Shown piece after piece: positions 1 to 8,388 of a stretch of 9,315 bases of DNA; position 1 is the stretch's first letter; each line of letters begins with the position of its first letter. The notes below the pieces were generated by a model that made no database searches, was not told the origin of the DNA, and worked only from the letters and a program-made list of their open reading frames with translations. This DNA comes from WQTU01 sp031548835 (lineage in GTDB: Bacteria; Spirochaetota; Spirochaetia; CADAEX01). The stretch lies in NCBI GenBank assembly GCA_031548835.1, contig JAVBQS010000188.1, forward strand, positions 1 through 9,315, in the 5' to 3' direction. The translations under genes and the position numbers were made by a program.

Positions 1-1544
1 TTATTTTTTTTAAAAAAAGAAATTACAGGCTGTGAATTTTCAATCCATTTCAAATTTATATCTACACCTTTATTTGGAAATAATGAAAAAGCATGAACCA
101 GCTCTTCAAGAGTTACTTCTGCATTTCCCAAAGCAAGCCCTGTCCCATGTGTTCCAATCTTTCCTGAAATAGAATCAAAACCAAGCGATACCAGATATTC
201 CTCAAAATTTCTTACACCCAGCCGTTCAAGAAGATATACTGCAGGAATATTAAGAGAAGAAGCAAGTGAAACGCGAAACCGCACAGGTCCATTAAAACGC
301 CTGTTAAAATTGGCAGGTATATAAGCTTCGCTTCCTCCAAATATTGTAGGAAGGTCAGGAAGAATATCGCAAGGCATAAATCCTTTATCCAGAGCCATAG
401 CATAAAGAAAAGGTTTAAGGCATGAACCAGGCTGATTGGCTGCTCTTATGCCATCTATCTTTCCGCTTATATCTTCATTAAACCAGGATTTTGAACCTAC
501 ATAAACACGGACAGCTCCTGTTTCGTTTTCTATAGCAAATATTGATCCGTTAGTTACCCTGTTATTTACCAACAATGCAAGCTCTGCTTCAAGCCTTTCT
601 TCTGCATATGACTGAAGCTGCAAATCAAGAGTTGTATTAATTGAAAAAGGAATCTCAGTTTTTATATTTTTTCTTATAATACCGGGTTTTTGACCTAAAA
701 AATATTTATTTAACTCTGCCTCAATACGTTCTGTAAAATGAGGGGCATAAAAAGGATATTTTTCACTATCTTCTTTTTCATTAACTTCTGAAACAACCTG
801 TTTTAAAACAGCTTCATTTAGATTAAGATTACATCTTTTTGATAAATCCAAAGCTGCTAAAACAGCTTTTTCAGAATTATATATAGGATCATATAACGAA
901 GGCCTTCTTGGAACGACTGCAAGCAAAGCTGTCCTGTTATCATCAAGATGTGCAACTGAATGACCGAACCTTGCTCTTGTCATTGCAGGAATTCCTTCTA
1001 TATTACTTCCAAAAGGGATACCATTAAGCCAAAGTTCAAGTATCTCTTTTTTTGAAAGCTTTGCCTCAAGCCTGAGAGAATCTAGAGCTTCGCCTATTTT
1101 ACCATTAATTCCTTTTGAATGCGGCTTTATTAAACGGGACAGCTGCATGGTAATTGTTGATGCTCCGGAAATAGTTCTTCCTGCCCTGAAATTTTTTGCA
1201 GCGCTGCTTATTATAGAAACAGGATCCACGCCTGGATGAAAATAAAAACGTTTATCCTCAGCCTTTATAAATATACTGATTACTCCTTCCGGAAAATCTT
1301 TAATTGAAACCCATTCACGTTTAACTCCATCTGCTGCCGGCAGCACCCTAAGTGTTATTCCATTTCTGTCATTTATTACTAACCCAAAAGAGCGTGTTTT
1401 ATACATAGCCAGTTCAGGATAAGGTATAAGAAATAGTGTTAAATATAAAGCCAGCCAGATAAAAATCAGAACAGCAACAGGAATTATTATTTTTTTAAGT
1501 TTATTAAAAATAAACTTTTTTTTATTATCAAAATTTGCAATCAT
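1..1544 (-). CDS. pbpC: Penicillin-binding protein 1C, bifunctional transglycosylase/transpeptidase (3' end beyond window)
   Basis: This gene makes a class A penicillin-binding protein that polymerises lipid II glycan chains and has a transpeptidase domain, acting at the outer face of the inner membrane. I read 514 codons from ATG 1544; an in-frame TAA lies five codons upstream, so this is the first possible ATG. Residues about 17-40 form a membrane anchor. The GT51 glycosyltransferase is intact: AEDKRFYFHPGVD (95-107, catalytic Glu96), GASTITMQLSR (127-137), KKEILELWLN (165-174) and FGSNIEG (178-184). The transpeptidase has its nucleophile in QPGSCLKPF (Ser374, Lys377) and the SxN motif as SLN (430-432). 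The KTG motif and any BiPBP_C tail lie beyond base 1; E. coli PbpC has about 770 residues, so roughly a third is missing. RAANQPG and FNGPV support PbpC over PBP1A. The gene follows the macroglobulin gene by 38 bases and is probably co-transcribed. Its start lacks a good Shine-Dalgarno site. Confidence 0.93.
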   Translation of the reverse strand, partial: MIANFDNKKKFIFNKLKKIIIPVAVLIFIWLALYLTLFLIPYPELAMYKTRSFGLVINDRNGITLRVLPAADGVKREWVSIKDFPEGVISIFIKAEDKRFYFHPGVDPVSIISSAAKNFRAGRTISGASTITMQLSRLIKPHSKGINGKIGEALDSLRLEAKLSKKEILELWLNGIPFGSNIEGIPAMTRARFGHSVAHLDDNRTALLAVVPRRPSLYDPIYNSEKAVLAALDLSKRCNLNLNEAVLKQVVSEVNEKEDSEKYPFYAPHFTERIEAELNKYFLGQKPGIIRKNIKTEIPFSINTTLDLQLQSYAEERLEAELALLVNNRVTNGSIFAIENETGAVRVYVGSKSWFNEDISGKIDGIRAANQPGSCLKPFLYAMALDKGFMPCDILPDLPTIFGGSEAYIPANFNRRFNGPVRFRVSLASSLNIPAVYLLERLGVRNFEEYLVSLGFDSISGKIGTHGTGLALGNAEVTLEELVHAFSLFPNKGVDINLKWIENSQPVISFFKKN

Positions 1545-1582
1545 TATAAATACACTTTAAAATTATCAGGCATTACGTTTTT

Positions 1583-4500
1583 CTACTCTTTTCCTGAAGA
1601 ATTTATAAATACTAGAGTTCCCATGCCGCGTCCAAAAACTTCGCTTTCATACATACATTCTGCAGAAGCTGGAGGTGTAGGATAGATCCCCGGCATTACT
1701 GCCCTAAAACGGAATTCAACTTCTTTGCTTCCTGATGGGAATCTGTCCCAATGGAAACGCACTTCATCATCCATAATAAAACGCACAGGCTTATTATCCC
1801 ATTCCCATTCAAGATATTGCGCAGCTCTTCCTTCTTCTATATGTTTATCTTTTTCTTTAGGAGGCGCAGCAGAAGTTGTTACAAAAGAAGCATCAAGAAT
1901 TTCTGCGCCTGAAGGAACTGGAACACGCAAAGCTACAAAATTCCTTATTTTAGAGCTGGATATTATAATTCTTTTTGTATATGTTTCTCCTGCTGTAAGC
2001 TGGTTATCTTTTATAGATTCTCCCTTATCATTAAAAATTTCTGTAAAAACACCAAGGCCTTCATCTCTTGCATTTGCAAGTTCAGCAGGAATACCATAAC
2101 GTATTGAAGCACCATAAAAAAGACGGCCAGTTCCTTCTCTTTCAATACGGAGAGGCAGTAAAGTATCTCTTTTAAGAGTCACAAGCGGAGGCTGCGAAAA
2201 ATTATTTATTAATGATACAGGAACTCCCCCATATGAATGGAATTCTGCATTAAATAAAGATACTCCGCCTAGAGATACTCTGGAAATAAAATCTGTTTTT
2301 TCCCCTGCTTCTGCATCGCTTACCCTGCTAAAAGCAAGTATAGCCCAATATGATGAATTAGTGTTTGACCATACTCCCCTACGCTGCTGTTCAACTAAAG
2401 CTGAGGCCAATCTGCTTGTCATATCATCATCAGGATTTAATGCCTGAAAAAGCATTAATGCAATTGCATAACGGTCTGTATCATAGCCCCAAATATTTTC
2501 GCCTTTTATATATATATCGCTTAAATCAAGAGTGCGTGTCCCAGGCCTTATAAAGCGTTTTATATTATCGCGGGCAGATATGGCAAGAGATTTATTATTA
2601 AGCTCAACTGCTGCAAGCCCTGCAAAACCAAAGCCTGAAACTCCAAGTTCATCTCCCCGTTTAAGAAAATTTGATATTTCACTGCCTATTTTTTCACCAT
2701 TCATTGCGCGAACCCATAATATATATCCTTCGATAAAAGGATCTTTTCCCGAATAATTTTTTGCATAATTGGAAGAAGTTAAATATTTAAGCATTGCAGG
2801 TATATTTATTTCAGAAGGGATTTTATATCCTTTTGCTTTTGCAAGAGCTGCAATATGAGCAACTCTTAAAGTAACATAATAATTGCCATAGGTAGAGCCA
2901 GGCCAGTATGGATATGAATTATCAGGCAGCCTGTTTTTTGCTATTTGCGCAAGTTCATCTTCTATAACTTTTTTAGGATTTTTAACTTTGCTTTCAAGCC
3001 CAAAAGCTTCAAGATGTTCTCCAAAAGCAACTAACGGAAGCAGCCATGCAGTGCGCTGTTCAAGGCATCCATAAGGATATTCCAGAAGATATTGAACAGC
3101 TTCCTTAAGCAAAGCAAGCCTTGATGCAGATACAGACACAGAAAGTGTTCCTGTTCCATCAGGAATATTTGAAGGAATTATAATACCTTCTTCTGTAAAA
3201 TTTTTATCATCTGCAAGATTTCCTATTGTAGTTACTGTTTCAAAAACAATAGGCCTATCAATTTCAATAGTACGTATTATTTTTTCATTTACTTTTGGCG
3301 ATCTTAGCGTAAATATTAATTTTGCTTCTCCATTTCCTATTGCAGCAACAGAGAATGAAACTTCCCTGCTTTTTCCTGCATCAATCTGCAAGGTTTTTGA
3401 TTCTTCGCCGTCTACTAATAAAGGAATTTCATCTGAATCATTATTGTTTTCTATTTTAAGAGATACAGTTGCTTCTGTATTTTCTTTTTCCAAGTTTGTA
3501 AGTAAAAGAGATACAGTTCCTGTATCGCGCCAGCGCAGTTTTTTCGGAAGCACTGCTGTTGCAACAAGAGGAGCGCTTACCATAAGGTCTTGTTCCTTTA
3601 TGCCGAATTTTTCAACTCCCACTGCCACAGCAGTACAACGGTAAGTTGTAAGTGAATCAGGAAGTTTAAAATTTACAACAACAGTTCCATCTTTTCCTGT
3701 TATAAGATATGGCTCGAAAATTGCTGTAGGCCTAAAATCTTTACGCTCTTCTATTTTTAAATCACTTTCTGCATCTCCTCCCTGGAGATCTGAAAGTGAA
3801 TATGTTACAGGGTCAATAAGCAGCGACCTGCTGTCTGCGCCATTTACGCCAAGCGGAAAATTTAGAGGATTATAAAAATAAGCAAGAGGATCCGGCACAT
3901 GATAATTTATAAGATCTACTACTCCCCTGTCTACAGCCATAAAACTCAACTCTGCTTTAGGCACTGGTTTACCATTTTGTGTTACTTTTAATCTTACAGA
4001 TGCTTCTTCTGCTGGTTTATAGACTCCTTGAAGAGGTTCTATTTCTACCTGATAATGTCTGCTTGTATTATCTATATAAAGAGCTGTAAGCCCAAAAATA
4101 CCTTTTGGTTTATCAAGGTCTGGTTCATAATATGTATTTTCAGGAGGATCTGATCTTACAGAATAGGATGATAAAGCGACATAAACAATTGGAATATAAG
4201 ATTCTTCTATAGGAATATCAATAGTTCTTGCAGAACCGTCAAGTTCAATAATTTTTTCTGAAATAATTCCTTCCCTCTCCAAAGTTAGAAGATATTTTCC
4301 TTTTGGAAGAGGAGAACGCACAAGAATATGGGCAACATCTCCTGGAGAATAAATATTTCTATCAGCGTCTAACGTAATACTGTTTGCATCATCAGAACCC
4401 CATCTTATCCAGCCTGCTCCTGTAACATAAAAACCAAATCTAGTAAATACTTTTCTACCATTTGGGTCAGAACTTTTTAATCTAACTTCCCATTGCCCGC

Positions 4501-7483
4501 TTTTTGAAGGAGTAAATATAAAAACTCCTGATAGTTTATCTTTTATATGCGATAAATCTATTTTTTGATTTTCTACTATCTCTTCAACTTTTTCCCATAC
4601 AAGATTAACTCTTCCGCCTACTCCTTTCTGTCTTGCAGTTTTCCACTCATGGTATATAAGCTCTATTTGAAGTTCGCTTTTCCACCCTGATGCAGGTTTA
4701 TTATAGAAATCACCTTCAGGAGATACCATTGCCCAGCTGATAGTTGCAGGTTTGCCTGATGATAAAATTCTGGAAGATGGAGTTGCAGACTGCAATGTAT
4801 CAGAGATTTTTAATGTTCCGCTATCAATGCGGGAAGCAATGTAAAAAGAAGCAGGATGAACAGTTACCAATGAACGCGCAGATATTTCCTGCCTGCCAGG
4901 ATCCTGAACAGAAACCTCTACTCTATATTGATAAGGAGCTCCTTCTATTCCGCTTTTTGGACTTTCCTGCACAATATCTGTTTTTCCATCAGAGCCCAGT
5001 ATACCTTTCCCTTCGCTAAGATAGTACCAGTTTTCATAAACTTCAGGGCCTATCCGCCAATTTTTCCAATTGCCGTTAGGATAAAATGTAATAGGCTGCC
5101 TTGTCCAGTAATATTTGTAGGGAGCGCCTGATAAAGTTCCGCCTGAAAGATATGAAGCTGAAAAATCGGCTGTTACATTTTCTCCTAAATATACAGGTTT
5201 GTCTAAAAAAGAAACAGAAGCTTGAAATCTTAATCTTTCAAAGTTAGCTACCATAAAAGTAGTTGTTTGACTATCTTTGCCTCTGATATATCTCATAGTG
5301 TAGGTTCCAGGATCAAGGCTTTTGGGAATAACAAAAGAGCCGTAACTGCCGCCATTGCCTGTTGTTGTTCCTTCTTTTATCAAAATAGGCTTGGCCTGGT
5401 ATCCTCCAGCGCTGACTTCTATATGATATGGCCCTTCATAAGCTTTATATTTTCCAAGCTTTAGATTTCTATCTATGCCGCGGAAAGTAACTGTTTCTCC
5501 AGGCTTATATAAGCCGCGGTCTGTAAATAAAAATATAATAGCTTTTTCTTTTTCAATAGTAAAAGGGCTTTGCACAGCTTCTACCCTAAATCTCCAGAGA
5601 TTATGAGTATTGTTTGGGATAAATTCTGCTTCATCTCCGCCGGAAGCTGCGCCTCCTTTTTCAATTATTTTTATTTTAAGGCCTTTGCCGATTATATCGC
5701 CTTTAATTGTATATGGATCAGGATTTGTAAAATGGGATGCAAAAAAGCTTTCAGGAAATTCCAAAACTCCAAGTCCGTCTTTATCTGTTTTGCCATCTAT
5801 AACTAAAGAATTATCCTGGAATAATTCAATTTTTGCATCAGCAACAGGTTCTCCTGAAGATAATTTCGTAGCCCAGACAAGTAATTTATTATATGCATAA
5901 CGCACTGTTAATCCTATGTCAGTAACCTGAACAGTAAGCCATGCCTCTCTTTTATCAATAACACCTTTTCTATATAATGATTTTGTTTGATATTCCCATC
6001 CAAGTGAAACTGTTCCCTTTCCTCCTGAACCAAGGTATGGAAGAAGCTCTTCCATAAAGTAATATTTGGAATTTTTAGGTATTGATGCTATATCTATGTC
6101 AGTTAAAGAATTGAACGAAGTTTTCTCGTATAAGCTTGGAGCTTTACCAATAATGCGGCGCAAAGAAACAGGGTTTTGTGTTTCCCATACAACTTTTGGA
6201 GTAAATGAAGCTTCAAGCATTTTGCTTCCGTTATTTTGTATATAGACATAACTATTAGCCTCTTCAACAACAGCTTCTGTAATTATTTCTTTGCCAAGAG
6301 TTCTTCCCCAAACATCTTTTAGATCAGGCGAAATTCTTACTGTATATTTATGTTCATATTCCAGAGGCAGGCTGTTAAGCACAACAGTGCTTCCATATAC
6401 TTTTACATTTTCTTCTTTTATTTGAGAAATACCATCTATTGAAAAATATTTTTCTCTATTTAAAGGATCAACAGGCTGGCTGAATTCAAGAGCTATTGGA
6501 ATAGAATCTCCCTGTAGAGTTTTCGGAGAAGACCATGAACGCACAGATACTCTTTCAAATTCAAAAGGAAGCAGAGTGTGAAATTTAAAAACTGCAGGTT
6601 TTTCCATTCCAAGCCAATCCTGTTCTGACCTTGCTCCTTCTTTTACAACTATTTCAACATCTGTATCCATAGGCAGTAGATTATCAAGAGTTACAACAAC
6701 AGCCTGTTCAATTGTAAATCTTTGTTCATCAACTTTTTCAGGACGTGAAATTTTAAACTGCCATGTTTTATTTTTAGTCCTGATTTCTATCCATTTGGAA
6801 ATTTCTTTTAAATTAACAGGATAGGAAAACATAAGATTAATAATTTTGGCTTCTTCAGGATAAACATCCCATGTATTTACATAATATTTTCCATCTCCAA
6901 GCCGCCAAGATAAAACAGATAATCTTTCTGTTTCAAAGGTAAAAGTTTTGTTTCCTTCAAGTTTTTTTCCTCCAAGAGATTGTATTTTATCTGAAACAGT
7001 AACTGTATAACGCTGCTGCGGAAGGCTATTGGTTTCAGGTTCAAAAGAAAGAAGCTTTGATCCATACCAGCGGAATATTCCTTTTAATTGAGGTTCAATT
7101 TTTAAAAGCGCTGCGTTATCCTGAATAGGATCTCCAAGTTTTGCCAGAGGAACAACAGGCTGTGAAAATACAACATATATCGAAGGTTTTTTAATAGATG
7201 ATGGGAGTTTTTCCTGCGGCCCAAAATCTACCATTTTAAAAGGTTCATCACTTTCTTCTATAATAGTCTGTTCTTTATTTGCTGTATCATTTTTTTCTAT
7301 AGGAGAATAATAAATAATCTTATTGGAAGAAAGATCTTTTACAACTTTTCCAAGAGCAGCAGAAGAGCTTGAAAATTCTGTGGAAGATTGGCTTTTATTG
7401 TTTTCTTTTTTACCGGAGCAGGAGAGCAAAATCCCTAAAATAATAAAAAAAATAGTTATGTAAATTAAGCGGTTTATTTTCAT
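1583..7483 (-). CDS. yfhM: Alpha-2-macroglobulin family lipoprotein, YfhM type, with thioester
   Basis: A 1966-residue bacterial alpha-2-macroglobulin, a suicide protease trap: cleavage of its bait region exposes a Cys-Gln thioester that bonds the attacking protease. The N-terminus is a lipoprotein signal (hydrophobic residues 7-20, lipobox LLSC, Cys22), followed by a Ser/Lys/Glu-rich linker to about 95. Next come Ig/MG-like domains, two starting with 'FSQPV' strands (106-110 and 334-338), suggesting Big_5/SbsA-like folds. The MG2 segment is at about 648-745 (FTDRGLYKPGETVTFRG), the bait-region domain begins near 1036, and the likely bait lies between DRGVVDL (1185-1191) and RKDFRPTAIF (1247-1256). 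The A2M core follows (about 1247-1340). The thioester motif YPYGCLEQ sits at 1469-1476 (Cys1473, Gln1476) in an alpha-helical domain to about 1740, and the C-terminal MG10-like domain ends with ECMYESEVFGRG. E. coli YfhM has 1653 residues; the extra length lies mostly N-terminal. The frame is intact, AGGAG precedes the ATG, and pbpC follows. Confidence 0.95.
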   Translation of the reverse strand: MKINRLIYITIFFIILGILLSCSGKKENNKSQSSTEFSSSSAALGKVVKDLSSNKIIYYSPIEKNDTANKEQTIIEESDEPFKMVDFGPQEKLPSSIKKPSIYVVFSQPVVPLAKLGDPIQDNAALLKIEPQLKGIFRWYGSKLLSFEPETNSLPQQRYTVTVSDKIQSLGGKKLEGNKTFTFETERLSVLSWRLGDGKYYVNTWDVYPEEAKIINLMFSYPVNLKEISKWIEIRTKNKTWQFKISRPEKVDEQRFTIEQAVVVTLDNLLPMDTDVEIVVKEGARSEQDWLGMEKPAVFKFHTLLPFEFERVSVRSWSSPKTLQGDSIPIALEFSQPVDPLNREKYFSIDGISQIKEENVKVYGSTVVLNSLPLEYEHKYTVRISPDLKDVWGRTLGKEIITEAVVEEANSYVYIQNNGSKMLEASFTPKVVWETQNPVSLRRIIGKAPSLYEKTSFNSLTDIDIASIPKNSKYYFMEELLPYLGSGGKGTVSLGWEYQTKSLYRKGVIDKREAWLTVQVTDIGLTVRYAYNKLLVWATKLSSGEPVADAKIELFQDNSLVIDGKTDKDGLGVLEFPESFFASHFTNPDPYTIKGDIIGKGLKIKIIEKGGAASGGDEAEFIPNNTHNLWRFRVEAVQSPFTIEKEKAIIFLFTDRGLYKPGETVTFRGIDRNLKLGKYKAYEGPYHIEVSAGGYQAKPILIKEGTTTGNGGSYGSFVIPKSLDPGTYTMRYIRGKDSQTTTFMVANFERLRFQASVSFLDKPVYLGENVTADFSASYLSGGTLSGAPYKYYWTRQPITFYPNGNWKNWRIGPEVYENWYYLSEGKGILGSDGKTDIVQESPKSGIEGAPYQYRVEVSVQDPGRQEISARSLVTVHPASFYIASRIDSGTLKISDTLQSATPSSRILSSGKPATISWAMVSPEGDFYNKPASGWKSELQIELIYHEWKTARQKGVGGRVNLVWEKVEEIVENQKIDLSHIKDKLSGVFIFTPSKSGQWEVRLKSSDPNGRKVFTRFGFYVTGAGWIRWGSDDANSITLDADRNIYSPGDVAHILVRSPLPKGKYLLTLEREGIISEKIIELDGSARTIDIPIEESYIPIVYVALSSYSVRSDPPENTYYEPDLDKPKGIFGLTALYIDNTSRHYQVEIEPLQGVYKPAEEASVRLKVTQNGKPVPKAELSFMAVDRGVVDLINYHVPDPLAYFYNPLNFPLGVNGADSRSLLIDPVTYSLSDLQGGDAESDLKIEERKDFRPTAIFEPYLITGKDGTVVVNFKLPDSLTTYRCTAVAVGVEKFGIKEQDLMVSAPLVATAVLPKKLRWRDTGTVSLLLTNLEKENTEATVSLKIENNNDSDEIPLLVDGEESKTLQIDAGKSREVSFSVAAIGNGEAKLIFTLRSPKVNEKIIRTIEIDRPIVFETVTTIGNLADDKNFTEEGIIIPSNIPDGTGTLSVSVSASRLALLKEAVQYLLEYPYGCLEQRTAWLLPLVAFGEHLEAFGLESKVKNPKKVIEDELAQIAKNRLPDNSYPYWPGSTYGNYYVTLRVAHIAALAKAKGYKIPSEINIPAMLKYLTSSNYAKNYSGKDPFIEGYILWVRAMNGEKIGSEISNFLKRGDELGVSGFGFAGLAAVELNNKSLAISARDNIKRFIRPGTRTLDLSDIYIKGENIWGYDTDRYAIALMLFQALNPDDDMTSRLASALVEQQRRGVWSNTNSSYWAILAFSRVSDAEAGEKTDFISRVSLGGVSLFNAEFHSYGGVPVSLINNFSQPPLVTLKRDTLLPLRIEREGTGRLFYGASIRYGIPAELANARDEGLGVFTEIFNDKGESIKDNQLTAGETYTKRIIISSSKIRNFVALRVPVPSGAEILDASFVTTSAAPPKEKDKHIEEGRAAQYLEWEWDNKPVRFIMDDEVRFHWDRFPSGSKEVEFRFRAVMPGIYPTPPASAECMYESEVFGRGMGTLVFINSSGKE

Positions 7484-7490
7484 AATATTT

Positions 7491-7496
7491 TCTCCT
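7491..7496 (-). promoter_or_regulatory. Ribosome binding site of the macroglobulin gene
   Basis: On the minus strand the sequence AGGAGA lies here, with its AGGAG core (7492-7496) eight bases from the ATG at 7483. This is a full-strength Shine-Dalgarno site. It fixes the start so that the protein begins directly with the lipoprotein signal peptide. Confidence 0.85.
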
Positions 7497-7522
7497 ATAT
7501 ATTTTCTAAAGCTGTTAACTAT

Positions 7523-7549
7523 TTTATATTAAATAAGCACAGATATTAA
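7523..7549 (-). promoter_or_regulatory. Weak candidate promoter for the macroglobulin-pbpC unit
   Basis: Reading the minus strand, a -10-like TATAAA (7523-7528) follows a -35-like TTAATA (7544-7549) at a short 15-base spacing, which would start the transcript about 30 bases before the ATG. An alternative -10, TATAGT (7593-7598), lies further upstream without a good -35 and would give a leader of about 100 bases. In DNA this AT-rich such matches arise often by chance, so the site is a guess. Confidence 0.2.
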
Positions 7550-7815
7550 CCCTTACCAAGCAGATAAAAAAATTAAATATCTTTTAATAAATACTATAGC
7601 CCAAAAAACACCCAGGCGAAAGCTTATTTCAGATTTTTTTAAAATTGATAATATAGTTTATATAAAAATATTCAATGTTATACATTATTTGAGTATGAAA
7701 ATATTGAAATTATTTAAAAATTGGAAAAATAACATAATTATAAAAATATCAAATAATTTATATTATATGTTCTATAAAATAATGTAAAACATAGTTTATA
7801 ACGACCATATTACTA

Positions 7816-7845
7816 TTGATACCTTATTAAAATTTATAATATAAA
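7816..7845 (+). promoter_or_regulatory. Candidate sigma70-type promoter of the PH-domain gene
   Basis: TTGATA (7816-7821) is followed after 18 bases by TATAAA (7840-7845), each five of six to the consensus. An overlapping perfect TATAAT lies at 7835-7840 but is only 13 bases from that -35. Transcription would start near 7852, leaving a leader of about 20 bases that holds the ribosome binding site. The background is very AT-rich, which lowers the weight of the match. Confidence 0.45.
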
Positions 7846-7864
7846 TAAGATAGAAAAGTAAATC

Positions 7865-7870
7865 AGGAGA
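7865..7870 (+). promoter_or_regulatory. Ribosome binding site of the PH-domain gene
   Basis: AGGAGA lies four bases before the ATG at 7875 (five from the end of AGGAG). It is the only good Shine-Dalgarno match nearby and supports both the start codon and the reality of this short gene. Confidence 0.8.
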
Positions 7871-7874
7871 AAAA

Positions 7875-8291
7875 ATGGATATTAAAAGTTTATCAATAAA
7901 AGCTAAAGAATTTGGCCTATGGGTTAATATATTTAACAGAAAACTTTTTTCAAATATTGCTAATAGTATGAGTGATAATGAAAATATATTATTTATGATA
8001 AAAGGGCATGATTTAAAATCATCTTATAAATATCCTGTTGTTATTAGCGACAAAGGAGTATATGTATCAAAATATGCAAATTTATATGGCAGTTTAAAAA
8101 ACTGGGCAATACCAATGGATAGTATAACAAATACTTTTATAGGCCGTGGAATAATTTTTGATTCAGTAATAATTTCTATAGATGGAGATGCTCTTGTAAT
8201 AAGCAGATTGTTTAAAAAAACTGCAAAGAAAATCATGGAACTTATTAACGAAATAAGAAATAAACCAAAGCTGCGGGATCAGGATAAATAA
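7875..8291 (+). CDS. Small bacterial PH-domain-like protein (YokE/bPH type), function unknown
   Basis: A 138-residue protein with no signal peptide and no membrane segment, so probably cytosolic. Residues about 36-130 have the layout of a YokE-like bacterial PH domain: an opening strand (ILFMIKGHD, 38-46), a paired strand with the typical 'xxSDKGVYVSKY' turn (57-67), GSLKNWAIPMDSITN (72-86), where the 'ip...I' step usually leads into strands, then GIIFDSVIISIDG (92-104), DALVISRLF (105-113) and a closing helix (KKTAKKIMELINEIRN, 114-129). The N-terminal 35 residues look helical. This fold is known from pleckstrin-homology-like proteins of Bacillus YokE type, whose ligands are mostly unknown. 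The gene has its own ribosome binding site and likely promoter, stands alone, and diverges from the macroglobulin gene. The real-gene call rests on the Shine-Dalgarno site and the domain-like pattern; the domain assignment is by eye and not by search. Confidence 0.7.
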   Translation: MDIKSLSIKAKEFGLWVNIFNRKLFSNIANSMSDNENILFMIKGHDLKSSYKYPVVISDKGVYVSKYANLYGSLKNWAIPMDSITNTFIGRGIIFDSVIISIDGDALVISRLFKKTAKKIMELINEIRNKPKLRDQDK

Positions 8292-8388
8292 TATTTTATA
8301 TTATATTGTGCAAAAGATATTATTTTTAAATACAGCTAAATGCTTCTTTTAATAAATCTGTAAGAAAATATTATAATAAGAGCCTTTT

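Larger units (their letters stand above)
7484..7874. other. AT-rich divergent intergenic region
   Basis: These 391 bases separate two genes transcribed away from each other, so promoters for both must lie here unless the rightward gene is read from elsewhere. The composition is extreme: bases 7741-7800 contain only 6 G or C. I see no open frame, no RNA gene and no strong hairpin. The decamer ATAGTTTATA occurs twice in direct orientation (7653-7662 and 7791-7800), which could be chance in such sequence. A short G+C-richer island lies at about 7598-7624, without a convincing stem. Confidence 0.7.

Noticed and set aside
212..403. A 63-codon minus-strand frame with hydrophobic residues, considered as a small membrane protein.
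   Set aside because: It lies in another frame inside the pbpC transpeptidase region, which is clearly coding, and has no ribosome binding site.
1725..2099. A 124-codon open frame on the plus strand inside the macroglobulin gene.
   Set aside because: It is antisense to well-conserved macroglobulin sequence, has no ribosome binding site and no recognisable protein pattern. The same holds for the other plus-strand frames between 2365 and 5900.
7598..7624. G+C-richer island between the divergent genes, considered as a small RNA, operator or terminator.
   Set aside because: Only three-base GCC/GGC pairing can be formed and no T run follows on either strand.
8288..8304. ATAATAT-TTT-ATATTAT hairpin overlapping the stop codon of the PH-domain gene, as a terminator.
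   Set aside because: The stem is seven A-T pairs only and is not followed by a clean T run, so it is too weak to call. Nothing better is seen up to 8388.
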